Below, piece after piece: positions 1 through 11,632 of a stretch of DNA of 64,000 nucleotides. Source of the DNA: Ischnura elegans (taxonomy: Eukaryota > Arthropoda > Insecta > Odonata > Coenagrionidae); the NCBI RefSeq assembly GCF_921293095.1, contig NC_060258.1:1798001-1862000 (forward strand), given 5' to 3'. How positions within the stretch are numbered: the stretch's first letter is position 1; each line of letters begins with the position of its first letter. Made by a program: the position numbers and the translations under genes. Under the pieces are notes generated by a model. It saw nothing but the letters and a program-made list of their open reading frames with translations. It ran no database searches and was not told the DNA's origin.

Positions 1-174
1 AGGCAATTACAAATGACCATTAACAGGCTGTACTCGTGGTCTCAGCGAAATGGATTCCGGTTCTCGGCCGAGAAAACTAAGTTCCTGCACTTTCACCGTT
101 TCCGAGGTATTCATATACCTTGTGGCGTTACGTCGTTAAATATTGCAGATTGTGCACGTAAGCCCCAGGCATAG
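1..174 (+). pseudogene. Reverse transcriptase fragment of an I-like LINE, cut by the window edge
   Basis: Frame 1 reads from the first base to a TAG at 172-174. The first 40 or so residues match the segment just after the FVDD catalytic motif in the ORF2 of the LINE at 6695-10396. Shared features are TIN-L-W-NGF-FS-EKTK followed by HF-R-RG-H. The residues differ enough that this is another family or an old copy. Similarity fades after about base 125. The catalytic half would lie left of the window. It is a remnant with no sign of function. Confidence 0.75.
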
Positions 175-1242
175 GGAACTTCAATCGTCGGTCACTAGCT
201 GGTTCAGGGAAAGACTCCACAAACAAGAAATCAGCACTCAAGAAACAATTGTCAAAAAATTAACGAAATATTTTAAATCAATATCTATTAGAAGTAGAAA
301 TATTCAAATCAGAATAACTTCAGAAAACAACTGTGATAACTAATGATCTCATAGGAAACATTATCAAACTAAGTACAATCTGTATAATTTTGCTAAAATC
401 ATCCACATCAGTCACACCATCCGTCCACCACAAGTACCCGAGCAAAAGAGAGGGCTTGCCTACTCCGAGACCTGTCAGGGTGTAGGGGATAGACAGAGTG
501 GGGTTGGGTGTTGGAGGGAGAGAGAGATGTTATAGGACAACGGTAGTACTTCTCACTCTAAACTGCATACTTGTGCATCAGCAGCCTTTTCCCTTTGATT
601 GCCAAAGAGTAAGTATTCCTCCGCCGTACTACCTATACAAGTCTTGATCTCCACGTATTGCTGGTTCGGTTGGCAGATTTAGCAGAGTTTCGGAGACAAG
701 AGTTCCGAGACTTAGTCTTTGAGTCGAAGGGCCTTTGCGCGAAAAACCTTAGGACCGCTAAGAACTTTTTGCGCAAAGTTCTGCAGATAAGTTCGGAGGA
801 ATTTCTGGGGGGGTCCAGAAATTTTGGGGGGTACACTAAAAATGCCACACAGGTATGTATTCCAAGACCTGGATGGGGAAAATCATCAAGCTTGGATGCA
901 ATCATGTAACCTCTAGGTTGGAAGTTGAACACTTTACCCACTTCCGCTGTGGCTAGCAAATGGAGAAGCATTACGCACCAAGGTGTGCCGAATAAACTGG
1001 TCGTGTCAGCCATTTTATTGTAGTTGGTCACTAAAATCTTGTGCCAACATGCTTTTGGCTCTCACGTTCCCTGGTCCAGAGGAAGAGGGGGCTGGATTGT
1101 GGCCTCATCTGGGCCAGGTAAAAGAAATAAATCAAATGTGAAAGAGAAAGTTTTATTGTAATTATTTATAAGCATTTGCAATATTATTGCTGTTTTATTA
1201 TTATTTGACCTTTTTTGATTGGTACTCAGCATCACATTCTAG
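175..1242. other. No gene recognised
   Basis: Short open frames exist on both strands (143-343 plus, 633-1031 minus, 658-909 plus). None shows a known domain, a convincing start or splice context. The sequence is mixed-composition and I recognise no repeat family in it. Confidence 0.5.
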
Positions 1243-1364
1243 TTTGCTCTGAAAGAGGAGAATGAAGATGACCTATGATTGAAGGGAACTCTCCTGTGCT
1301 CTACACGTCAGATCCAGCCGGAATTTCAAGTAATGCGTCAGACCCATTGGCCACTGATGACCTG
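1243..1364 (+). pseudogene. Stray linker exon of the ZAD zinc-finger gene family
   Basis: An acceptor (TTCTAG) precedes 1243 and a donor (GTGAGT) follows 1364. Between them is a copy of exon 5 of the large gene (39464-39577). Shared stretches include GAGAATGAAGATGACCT and the coding end for SDPLATDDL. A one-base shift near 1273-1276 puts an in-frame TGA in the exon. The second half is open from an ATG at 1275. The surrounding exons and the zinc fingers are absent here. I read it as a relic of a duplicated paralogue; splice sites are still intact. Confidence 0.8.
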
Positions 1365-2157
1365 GTGAGTGTAGGTACTTCTGCTTTGTTTTGCGCAGTT
1401 TTTCCACCACACAAATTCAGTCCTCCATGGATTAATCCTATATCATTTAATCATGAATCACACGATTTTTCGTTAATTGCGAGTGATCACTTTAGCAATC
1501 ACTCTGTTTGTCAAATCGAGTGATGACTCTGTGGTGAGCATCGTGTGCAATTGTTTTTTGGGATCACTCCAGTGATGAGGTTTGCCATCAGTTTTTCCAT
1601 CACTCGTTTGGTGCTTTTTCCGTTGCTGTAACCGTCACTGACACCTCTTATCAGCCAATCGGAATGCATGCCCATATGGAGCCATGGCAGTGCAATGTTT
1701 GAAAATCATGGGAACGACGTAGAGCTGTGCATGAGATGATGCGAAAAGTGACAGCAGGAGGGACTTCGTGATTCAGAAAAAAGGTCACGCGAGCGAACAC
1801 TTTTCTGGAAAAGGGATCACTTCCCACACAGCACACTCAAAATTTATGCCGTGTAAAAGTTGCATAAATGGATAGGCATTATATGCAAACAATATTCCGT
1901 CGATTATGCACATAACATGCGAATAATATGCACATTATATTTTGTAAAGGATCAATATGACGTAAAATATAAGAGGGGGTGGGGGTATACAAGTGGTACC
2001 ACTCATATACCCCCTTTCCCGTCTAGGAAAAGTATAAAGATCTGTCTAAAAAATCTGAACACAAATCAGATTTGTCAAAATATTATTGTAACAGCGTTTG
2101 GGGGCTCATGATTTGACTTCGTTGTCCACCTTACTTTTTAAGTAAGAGCTGAGACCT
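1365..2157. other. No gene recognised
   Basis: Non-coding sequence follows the relic exon. At 1450-1600 there are several GATCACT and GAGTGAT motifs in both orientations, which look like remnants of a DNA-transposon end. At 1880-1940 TATGCA-type words recur. Nothing here supports a gene. Confidence 0.4.
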
Positions 2158-2245
2158 TTCCATTAAATACATTGAAAAACGTTGGAAAATACATTGTAAA
2201 TACATTTGGAAAAATTGGGAAATACACTGCAAAAGTTATTCACTA
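2158..2245. repeat. AAATACATT-rich segment, hAT-subterminal-like
   Basis: Four or more copies of AAATACATT or a near match occur within 90 bases. The same word occurs next to the hAT terminus at 14040-14103. Subterminal arrays of this word are typical of one insect hAT group. No terminal inverted repeat was found, so this is at most a fragment. Confidence 0.35.
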
Positions 2246-2424
2246 AACGCTTGGACACGTTTTAACGTGTCTTCATGTGTCTTGGCAGTCGTATTTGATA
2301 ATGTTCATTTATTAAATAAATCAGTGGTATATTCAGTACGTCACACTCTTTCCTGCCTGTCGGGTTATAAACTTCCAAGTTCTTTCTTTATTTTTCTAGC
2401 ATGTGTTCAATTTAACATGTTATT

Positions 2425-2814
2425 TTGCGAGCGATAAAGTGTTTTCTTGCTATCATTCAGCGATCCTGCAGTTATCTTGCCAATTCATTTAGTAACACCT
2501 GTGGAGATTTAGTGTTTAAAGACCAAAGGAAAGCGTTGATTGTAATTGTGCGAAAGTCTTATGAACTTTATTTAAGATGTAAAATTCGTGACCAAGACAA
2601 ATCGTGGGTCCCTAAATTCTGTTGCAGTTGTTGTCATAAAAGTCTTTCTGAATGGCTACACTGGGGAAATCGTTCCCTAAATTTCTAAGTGCCAATGGTT
2701 TGAGTTGAACCCACTTGCCATTTAACGGATTGCTATTATTGCAAAACCGACACTATGGGTTTAAATAAAAACAATCTTGAAATGACTTATCAGAATTTAC
2801 CGTCAGCAATGCGC
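2425..2814 (+). pseudogene. Decayed copy of an arthropod CYFC-type protein of unknown function
   Basis: One frame runs through the segment but is broken by TAA at 2686-2688 and TGA at 2704-2706. Motifs in order are CGDLVFKDQRK, SYELYLRCKI-DQDKSWVPK-CC-CCHK, VPMV(stop)VEP, DCYYCKTD and YQNLPSAMR. From memory these follow a widespread arthropod uncharacterised protein, usually with GDQDK-WAPH, PMVWREP and DCYFC. The TGA replaces the Trp of PMVW. The Cys pairs suggest a small zinc-binding fold. I cannot assign a function. The CYFC family is multicopy and may be transposon-associated. Confidence 0.7.
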
Positions 2815-2918
2815 AAATTTGACAAAATTGACAAATTTCTGATGTTTAAAATAATCTTATTCTTTGTTTTCAAGGCATTAATGGTGTGCCTTCGTTTATT
2901 TTTTGTTTATCTTCACAG

Positions 2919-4311
2919 GATAATGGCGTAAAAGGGGTTTTTGGTGGGAGAGTTTGATGACAACACTTTCGAAGTATTTCCCCGCGATTGGCTAAGGAAG
3001 TGTGGGAAGAAGGTGTTTTGGCCCAGAAATATGAGTACGAGGAAGATTGAGAATGCCATAATATCCTCAGCTCCACCTGAAGACCACTGGAAAGCTTGCC
3101 CCGTCAAAAGGGTTATTGCCCAATCAGGTAATTATTCTTTACTTCTATTGCTTGCAATTATTCCTCATTTGTCAGTCTGGCCCTGGGATGTAATGAATTT
3201 TCAATGTAGTTAGTCTTTGCTTGAGGAATGTTTCACAAAACCATAGATGTATAACTTGGATTTGAATTGGTGGCATCCAAGTGCAGTAAAAAAATCGATG
3301 GGGTCATGTTTGTTGGAATAAATGTTTTGGGGTAAGCACTCTTCAGCAAACAGAAGGAACTAGTAATGATACCAATGTTGGGAGTGGGAAACTATTGAAA
3401 GAATTTAGCCGTTTACTTCTTGGTTTACTGTCCTAATATTTATGAATGTTTGTGACTACTTAGACCTTAAAGGTATTTGCCCAAATATTACAAATTGTCA
3501 TTTTTGTGTGTATATGTATGTATATTATATAACATGTTATTTATCTACTCAAAGATACTTTTAGCAATGCTAAAAGGAAAGCGGCAAGGGCGGAATATAC
3601 TTCGTCTATATCTGACACGGAGCCAGAGGGGGAGAGGAGGAGCGTTAAGCGGCCAAACCGCTTTCTCTCCAAAAGTGAAGGAGAAGTTCCGAAGAGGAGT
3701 GTTTCAAGTGTAGGAGAAAGTGAAGAGGAGCCACTTAGAGAGGCTCCGACGATGAGCCAGGTCCCTGTGCCCAAATTTCCCCTGGAATTCGGGCTACAGG
3801 ATCTGGAAACTGATGGTGCCGGTGGAGAGAAAAATGGCGTGTATTTTATTATTTCTTTACTTTTAGGTATTGTATATGTTTGGATCCATTTACTATTAAT
3901 TCCTTTTGATTTTTTAAGGTTACATTGAAGGAAGTGATGAAAGTTCTGCACTCTCTTAACTACCAAATGAAGTCAATGAGGGCCAACCTTTTGAAGCAGG
4001 GGCAGTGCAAGAGAGCTCTTGTAGGCATGGGGAGACTGAGCAGCTGCCAAAGAGCACTTTCTCAACAATTTTGCCAATTAACGATGAAGAGGCAATGACT
4101 ACATTGTGCTCAGAGTTAAGGAATGAATCCACTAGGGAGAATCTGCTAAGAGGCGCAAAATTTCCATTTATTGACAAATATTTCCTAAATTATTTTTTGG
4201 CTATTGATTGTCAACATTTTCCCAGGTGAATGAGTTATCATATGCGGCAGGCTCTACAGAGGCGCACACAGTGCGCAACATTATGAGAAAGTTATTCACT
4301 AATTGCGGTCA
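2919..4311 (+). pseudogene. DUF4806-like gene, apparently a pseudogene
   Basis: Exons read 2919-3127, 3555-3838, 3918 to about 4150, and 4228-4311. Exon 1 encodes an EFDDNTFEVFPRDW block ending in ENAI-SSAPPEDHWK, the usual N-terminal module of DUF4806 proteins. Exon 2 continues with SNAKRKAARAEYTSSISDTE and an acidic, proline-poor stretch. Exon 3 carries LKEVMKVLHSL, then LPKSTFSTILPINDEEA. Exon 4 has AAGSTEAHTVRNIMRKLFTN, the most characteristic part of the DUF4806 domain. Damage: a TAA three codons into the first ATG frame (MA stop KGF), a one-base shift near 4000 in exon 3, and a weak exon 3 donor. The domain assignment is from memory of the family; function is unknown. Confidence 0.6.
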
Positions 4312-4704
4312 CTTTACACGTGGCGCCAATTAGTACATTCCGTGGAATTGAAATATTCCTGATGTATAGAATGCCCGATGGAAAGGGATTGTGCTTTTTT
4401 TGCCGTCGCGAAATCATGAAACTCTTCTACCGTTCTCACTGTGGGAAACTTTCCACGAGACTATTTCCCTGCGTGTGCGTAAATACTGTGCAAGTCAGTG
4501 TCCCTCTTGAGAAGCCTTTAAAATATTTCAAGTGCCTTGATGAAGCCGTCTTTTTGTCTTTATTAGATGATTGGTAGCGCTGAAGGTCAAGGCCCCTCTG
4601 AAGTGCCTTTTCTATTTAAGCAAATGCTTATTAAGGTCCACTTCTGAGGTCTTGATAAATGCTTTTATTTGTCTAATATGCCACATTACATTTTCTTGCT
4701 GTAG

Positions 4705-5582
4705 GTAAGGACCAGGACATGAAAGAGGCGCAGGAGGAATTTGAGGATCTGATGGGGAAGGGAAATATGTCGCCATGCGAGGCCATCAGGGTTTTGCATG
4801 GTGAGCGTCCTGCTCCAAGCAGGAGGAGGAGATGCCCAAAGATGGGCAGTAATGTTATCAATCTGGCTCCCATTCGTTTTGGGGAAGATTTCCCCCCTCT
4901 AGCCGATGCTATTGGGAATGCCCTACGGATTCAAGGGGACGACGAATGGTACAATCCAGAGGCAATTGGGTCAAGAGCGCCAGAGGCAATTGGGTCAAGA
5001 GTGCCAGAGGCTGTTTCGTTACAGGGCAATATTAATAATAGCTTGACCAACATGGAAGGTAGACCATCAGTCGATGCACTGTTGGCTAATGCCGGTAAGT
5101 TCTTCATGATTTCATTTTGTTTTTAATTAGAATAGTCATGGATAACTGGTTCACAATATAATATCCTGATTGTTTCCATTTGTTTTTAATAGATTCTTAT
5201 TTCATTTCTAGGTGATGATTGTGAAAAAGGGCGCATTCTGCTGCAGCATGCACGGCATTTCTTGCAGATAGGACCTTCAGAGTTCACAGTAAGTCGTCTT
5301 GGTGTAGTACCTTTATATATATGTTCCAGTATCCTGTCACTGCATTCTAGAAGCTAACATGTTATTTTCAGGTGTTATTGCATCCGTGATTTAACATTTA
5401 TATGCAGAAAGTAGACAAGGTATCTGCCATTACCATTGGGACGACACCTAAGAAGCTGCAGGAGTAGCTATTGTTAAAATTGTTTGGGAGGGACTACATT
5501 GGAGGTTTATCTGCTAGCGGCCAAAGGAGAGGGAGAGGAGGAAACCCCACAGCAGATGTGGAGACAATGGAGCCCGTCGATG
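4705..5582 (+). pseudogene. Unrecognised three-exon gene with a premature stop
   Basis: Exons 4705-5094, 5212-5288 and 5408-5582 join in frame across clean GT-AG sites. The first encodes KDQDMKEAQEEFEDLMGK and an arginine patch, then FGEDFPPLADAI. It has a short in-frame repeat, EAIGSR-P, twice. Exon 2 is rich in basic and aromatic residues. Exon 3 reads KVDKVSAITIGTTPKKLQE, then TAG at 5465-5467, then another 38 coding-like codons (LLLKLFGRDYIGG) up to a donor. The open frame beyond the TAG suggests a Gln-to-stop change. It could be the downstream end of the DUF4806-like gene before it. The tail vaguely recalls a BEN domain, which I do not claim. Confidence 0.45.
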
Positions 5583-6548
5583 GTAATTACTGATGATGCA
5601 TGGGAGGAATCTAAATTCTAATTCTTCCCTTGGAATTATAGGGCATGTTAAATATCCATGAAATGTTGAGTAAAGGCAATAGCTCATCTTCCAATTTCGT
5701 TCATGCATTCCCGCAAAGCCACGCCATTAAAGAAATTGATGCGGCTCTAACCTGCGCAATTCCGAGCACCATGTAAAACGGCCTTAAGACTTTCAACAGT
5801 CCTTGAACTCTTTTGGAACCACAATAGTCAATATTATATGTACACATTTTTGTGTCAAGTTTGATGATGATAATAATAATGTCTGTGTTACGAAAGAGAT
5901 GTTCACTGTGAAAAACACATTTAACCATACTGCTTGTTTTCCCAGCTTCTAGTGTAGGTTTTTCTTTATTTTGATTATGGTATTTTCCGGCCTGGTAACC
6001 TTTGGATACCCGCACATTCTTTGCCAGTTTATTATACGTTGTTGAAAGCCGTGGAACCTCTTGGCCTTCAAACTTCATCTTGACATATGCGGAAATCAAA
6101 GTAATGATAATCTTAGAATATGTGTGCTAAATGAAGCCTAATTTTAGTTCTCTATGAGTAGTTACAGAGTAGGCTGACATATTGCTTTCTATGAAAAGAG
6201 ATGAAAATGTTGTGATGAGACTAATTTGAAATGGATTTTTCTGAGAAACTGGGGATAGTTTCTGTAACAAATTTATATTTTACATTCACAAAAATACTGC
6301 GCACAGTACTTGTCATTTTTTGGTAGCTGTAACCTGACATTTTTTTTAACTTATCAATGTATTGCTGTCCATCATTGACATTCTGTCATTTAAGAAATAA
6401 ATGTACCTTAACTGATGGCTCATGACTGCAATGCTCTAACCAGTATCGCTATAGGGTTTTAAGGCACACAGCACAGCTAATCCTTAAAAATTCCAGTTTT
6501 TCCTTAAGTAGAAGATTAGAGTCGGCCATTCTTATACCTTAATTAACT
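5583..6548. other. No gene recognised; left flank of the LINE insertion
   Basis: An open frame on the minus strand at 5701-6099 has no recognisable domain. The rest is AT-rich and unremarkable. Confidence 0.45.
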
Positions 6549-6560
6549 GTATAATTATGG
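6549..6560. repeat. Left target-site duplication of the LINE
   Basis: The 12 bases GTATAATTATGG are repeated exactly at 12256-12267 on the other side of the element. Confidence 0.92.
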
Positions 6561-6630
6561 TAGTAGTAGTAGTATTTGGATTTAGGGTGCGTCGACGGCA
6601 AGGTCATTTTGCACCACTACTGTGCTTTTT
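6561..6630 (-). repeat. LINE 3' end: trinucleotide tail and short stem
   Basis: On the minus strand GGTGC at about 6618 and GCACC at about 6590 can pair, enclosing CGACGGCA-type sequence. The element then ends in repeated TAC units instead of poly(A). In this superfamily such 3' structures and simple-repeat tails are where reverse transcription starts. Confidence 0.6.
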
Positions 6631-6694
6631 AATTACAAAAGTTATGTATAAAGTAATCTACTGCATCTGATGTCTTCGTTGAAAGTGTACATAA

Positions 6695-9600
6695 TTAGAC
6701 TTTATTAAAAATGTTTATTTCTCTGAGAAACCGAAATGTACAGATTAAGTTGGTAGGGTGGTCTCCTAAAAGGGTTTTTAGGTCTCCCCCTAGATTATTT
6801 CGTCTTCGCGCTTCGCGGTACTTAACACAATCTAGCATGATGTGTCTAATACTTAATGGACATTTACAATCCCCACATTGGGGAGGTTCCTTCTCTTCAG
6901 TAAAGAGATACGCATGGGTCAGGGGGCTGTGCCCTACCCTCAATCGTGTAAGTACTACTTCCTCTCTCCGATTACTACGAGCTGAGGAGGGCCACGCTGC
7001 TACCATGTCCTTGATGCCACGGAGCTTGTTATTATTTAGAATCCTCCATGACTCCCTCCATTTTCCAAATACCACATTTCTTAGAGATGCTCGTAAGTCC
7101 TCGTGGGGAACCAGCGTTGAGACAATAACTTCGTTATTCAGAGCTTCCTTGGCCATAGCGTCTGCTATCTCATTCCCGGCTATCCCCTCATGTCTCGGTA
7201 CCCACAGAAAATGGATATTCAAACCCTTTCTCGAAAGGGTCAGCAGGAGAGAGTGTATTTCTTGCACGATCGGGTGCACGGGTGAGAAGCCAGAGATGGC
7301 TTGTAGCGAGCTCCTGGAGTCAGTGCATATTACAAAGGAGCCGCCGTGGTCACCTAGGGCTTCTAGAGCTGTCCTTATGGCATAAAGCTCCGCCGTGTAC
7401 ACACTGCACATCGGGTGAAGCTTTGCTCTGATGTTCCCGTGGATAGGGGAGAACACTGCACATGCACAAGCAGAGTTATCTTTCGAACCGTCAGTGTAAA
7501 CGGGGGTAAGGTTGGGGTGATTCCATCGGAACATGGCAAACAAACGCTGGTACTCCGAGGGAGTTGTGGAAGACTTCGGTCGAGATCGTGAAAGAATATT
7601 CACCACCGGAGTGGGAGTGATCCAAGGGGGGTGTTCCGAGAATGAAACAGGATACACTTCAGGTAGCGTGAATTCGCATCCGCGAATAAAATCGTTAAAA
7701 CGAACGCTTACTGGTCTGGTTGCTTTAGTCCTTCGATTAAAAACATTAATAAAATGGGGTTTAAAAAGTAAACTATAACATGGGTGACTCGTCATTGCTA
7801 AAATTTTGGAAACGTAGCTACAAAGAAGCCAGGTCCTTCGGTAGCATAGAGGAGGCTCGCCTGCGTCGGTATATATACTGGGAATCGGGCTGGTCCTAAA
7901 CGCCCCAGTGCATAGTCGCAGACCTGCGTTGTGCACTGAATTAAGTGCTTTCAAATACGTCTCGCGAGCGGACGCATACACGAATGAGCCGTAGTCTAAT
8001 TTCGACCGCACCAGTGTGCGGTAAAGTAAAATTAAGGTGGTGCGGTCTGCTCCCCAAGATGCGTGGCTTAAAAACTTTAAAATGTTCAAAGACTTCAAAC
8101 AGTTTACCTTGACAGAATTAATGTGCTCCTTCCAGTTGAGTTTGTGGTCGAGGGTCCTTACCAGAAAACGGACTGATTCCACAAATGGGAGGTTTCTACC
8201 ACCTAGGTGTAACGTGGGATTTACATGGACGCCCCGAGTGCGAGAAAAGTGAACGCACTTTGTTTTCTCCAAAGAGAAAAGGAAGCCGTTATTTTGGGTC
8301 CATTTGTGAAGTTTATTGATGGTGAGTTGCGCCATACGCGATGCATTCACGACCCTAGATGATCTGCAGAAAATCGCGAGATCATCCACAAACAGTGACC
8401 CTAACACTGGCTCCTTGATGCAGTGAGCTATGTCGTTGATCGCAATAGCGAACAACGTCACGCTCAGAACGGAGCCTTGGGGAACTCCGTTGTCAAGAGG
8501 GTAAAAATTTGACAACAACTGTCCCGTCCTTACTTTAAAAACACGGTTGGTTAAAAAATTTTGTATAAAAATGGGCAAACAGCCTCTAAAACCCCACTCG
8601 CGTAATACGCGTAGAATCTTACGTCGCCAGACCCGGTCGTTAGCCTTCTCTAAGTCGAAAAATACACCGACTACGTGTTGGCGGAGAAGGAAGGCTTCTT
8701 GGATGAAATTTTCAATTCTAACCAAGTGGTCCATTGTGGAACGGTTCCGTCTGAATCCGCATTGTATCCTAGAGAGGAGTTTTCGACGCTCCAGCCACCA
8801 AATGAGACGTCGATTTACCATTCGCTCCATTAACTTGCACAGGCAGCTGGTGAGAGAAATCGGCCGGTAAGAATTCGGATCAGCTCGGTCTTTTCCATGT
8901 TTTGGGATGGGAACAATGACGGACTCCCGCCAGGACGGAGGAAAATCCCCATTGGCCCAGAGCTGATTAAAAGTTTCAAGGATTTCCAGCAACGCCGATT
9001 CCGATAGATTTCGGAGGAAGGCATTGTGGATCTCGTCGGGTCCTGGGGACGTGTCGTGGGAGTCTTGGATGGCAGATTTCAGCTCCCAAATGGTAAATGG
9101 CATATTGTAGTCTGCCGTTGTTTTAGGCTCCATAAAGGATATAGGGACGTTCTCGAGCCTTTTCTTGAGGATCGCAAAAGAAGGTTCATAGCATTCGTCG
9201 CTGCTCACTTTGGCGAGTAATTGGGCGAATACGTTCCCTATCGCAGCTGGAGAAGTGATAACCTTTCCTTCGACTTCTAGGGAGGATATACCTAGATGCT
9301 GGCTGCTACCCGATATGCTCCTCACCTTACGCCATACCTGTGCAAGTGGAGTCCTGTGGTTGATGGAGGATACATAATTTATCCAGGAGGCCTTCTTTGA
9401 CTCCTTTATAATTAGTCGAGCCTTTGCTCTGAGTCGTCGAAATGAGGCAAGATTAGAGACAGTTGGAAACTTATTAAAAATACGGAGGGCACGCTTCCGT
9501 TTCTTAATAGCTTCGGCGCATTCCTCATTCCACCATGGTACCGCTGGTCGACGGATTGCGCCCTTAGATAAGGGGACACTACGTTTCGCTGCGTCCACTA

Positions 9601-10396
9601 TGCTAGCGGTTAGCACCTCAACGTTCTTTGTTCCGCCCCGAAGAGCATCGTACGTGAAATTAAAAGAATTTTTAAAAATAGACCAGTCGGCTTTGTGGAC
9701 AATCCAGTTGCCCTCGCGGATAAAATTCGTATTGTTAATCTCGTCAGATTTGATTAAAATCGGGAAGTGGTCACTACCACAGAGATCCGTATGGACAGAC
9801 AGTTTCAGTCTTGTAAAAATGCTGCTCGTGCATAAGCACAAATCAATGGAGGAATATTCTCCGTTAAAGGAGTTAAAGCGTGTCCTCTCGCCATTGTTCA
9901 ATAAAAAGAGGTTAAAATCTCGGAAAAAGCTGCTTAAAATCCGTCCCCTTCTGTTGCGTTGGGCAGAATGGCCGCCCCACAGAGGATCATGAGCGTTAAA
10001 GTCGCCCAATAAAATATAGGGTCGCGGCAATTGACGTATGAGGGCTTGAAGGTTATTGTCATTTACCGGAGCATCTTCCGGGAGGTACACGTTGCACAGC
10101 GTTACCTCCATGGGTGCATGGACGGTGACGGCCACAGCCTGGAATGGGGTGGTTAGCCGCACACGGAAGGTGTGTAGGGTATCCCGGACCGCTATTGCTA
10201 CACCACCTTGGGCTCTTCGCCCACTCAAGTCATCCTACCTAGTCACACTATATCCCTTTAAAATTCCCTTGTCTGTCGATTTAAAATGCGTTTCTTGTTG
10301 ACATATACATAAAGGGTTAAAATCATTTATTAAAACAGCCAGCTCCTCCTTATGCCGATAAAATCCATTACAATTCCATTGTAATATATAAGCCAT
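6695..10396 (-). pseudogene. LINE ORF2: endonuclease, reverse transcriptase and RNase H, one stop
   Basis: The start is the ATG at 10396-10394, which opens MAYILQWNCNGF, the expected first strand of an EEP endonuclease. Codon 54 is TAG (10237-10235); the frame is otherwise open for 1233 codons. Endonuclease motifs: QETHF, LLGDFNAHDPLWGG and GSDHFPI. Reverse transcriptase motifs: FFDLEKANDRVW, NGVPQGSVLS and the catalytic FVDD. RNase H motifs: YTDGS, YTAELYAI, CTDSRSS and GNEIADAMAKEA. A C-x2-C-x7-H-x4-C knuckle follows near the C-terminus (CGDC to LDC). The stop lies between two endonuclease motifs, so translation would give no active protein unless it restarted downstream. Confidence 0.93.
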
Positions 10397-10487
10397 AAAA
10401 AGGTTTAAAAAGGGTGAAAGATAAAAACAGAAAAAAAGGATGTAAATAATTAAACTTGAAGCATCATTAGCCCGGATATCTGTGGAA

Positions 10488-11632
10488 TCATCGCTTCAAG
10501 CGACTTTTCCTTCCCTTATTCCTGACTTTTTCGATCTCTGTGTCCGAAATACAGAGATCTTCGTCTATGTCCTTCTGCATCGGTTCCATACCTTTGCCGG
10601 AGGGACCAGGAGAGGTAGTTTTCTCTCGCTGGTCAGGTTTTCTGGTTGTTTTCTTTGCTGTATTTTTGGGAGACACTACGGAGGTGTTAGGGGTGTTTTT
10701 TTATTGTTGCTACTGTTACTCGCATTCGTTTTTTTTAAAACATCTATCTGCATTTCAGGTTCCGTCTGTGTAGAAATGGTGCACTTCTTAACTGGAGCGG
10801 AGGCGATTGCGGCAAAGGAACGCGAGAAAGAGGGGGCACTAAGGGCTTTGAACTTTTTCCTTGCCTCTAGGTAAGATATTTTATCCACAGTTTTAATTTC
10901 CATAATCTTCCGTTCCTCTTTCATTTTCGGGCAATCGCGAGAATAAGCCGCATGCGTACCCTCGCAATTCACGCAGCAGGCCGGTTCAGCACATTTGTCC
11001 CCATCGTGCTTGTCCTTGCCGCAGCGCGGGCAGGTGGCCTTGCCCTCACATCGCGTTGCGATGTGGCCGAATTTTTGGCACTGGAAACAGCGCATCGGGG
11101 CTGGTATGAATGGTCGCACGGGAACTGATTCATACCCTATGAACACTTTGTCAGGGAGCCGGTCACACGTAAATGTAAGCACTACAGAGGTGGTGTTTAC
11201 TATTTCTCCATTCCATTTCGTTGTCATCCGACGAGCGTCGCACACTCCCTGGGATGCCATCTCTTGTTTGATTTCGTCAATGTCCACATATAGTAGGTCG
11301 AAGTGGCTTATAACTCCCCGACAAGTGTTCAGGGTTCGGTGAACCTCCACTGTCACTGGGATGTCGTGCATCAGTTTCATGTTGAGAACCTTCTCACTTT
11401 GCGCCTGGTTTGCCGTTTCGATCAAAAGGGATCCATCCCGTAACTTTTTGGCCGATTTTATATCACCTGGGACCGTAGCAGAGAGGACTTTACGAATTAG
11501 GAAAGGGGACACTTTTTTTAGTGTTTCCCCTTCTTTCTGACATTTCATTATAAGAAATTTATTGTTTTTCATTTCTCCCCCATTCGTTTCCGAACGGGAT
11601 CTTTTGGTTGGAGGTAAGAAGTTAATATCCAT
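10488..11632 (-). pseudogene. LINE ORF1: Gag-like RNA-binding protein, frameshifted near the end
   Basis: I chose the ATG at 11632 (MDINFLPPTKRSR), because the open frame upstream of it is leader sequence. About residues 182-234 hold three zinc knuckles: CFQCQKFGHIATRC, CPRCGKDKHDGDKC and CVNCEGTHAAYSRDC. These bind element RNA in such proteins. The frame ends at 10676. The natural C-terminus (SPKNTAKKTTRK to GRKSRLKR) continues in another frame to 10488. The total of 1145 bases is one short of a whole number of codons. A run of seven T at 10696-10702 is the likely indel site, so a sequencing error is also possible. Confidence 0.85.

Noticed and set aside
633-1031. 132-residue minus-strand open frame
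   Set aside because: No domain, and a plus-strand frame overlaps most of it; neither shows coding character.
6711-7385. 224-residue plus-strand open frame
   Set aside because: It lies opposite the RNase H and C-terminal part of LINE ORF2 and has no domain of its own.
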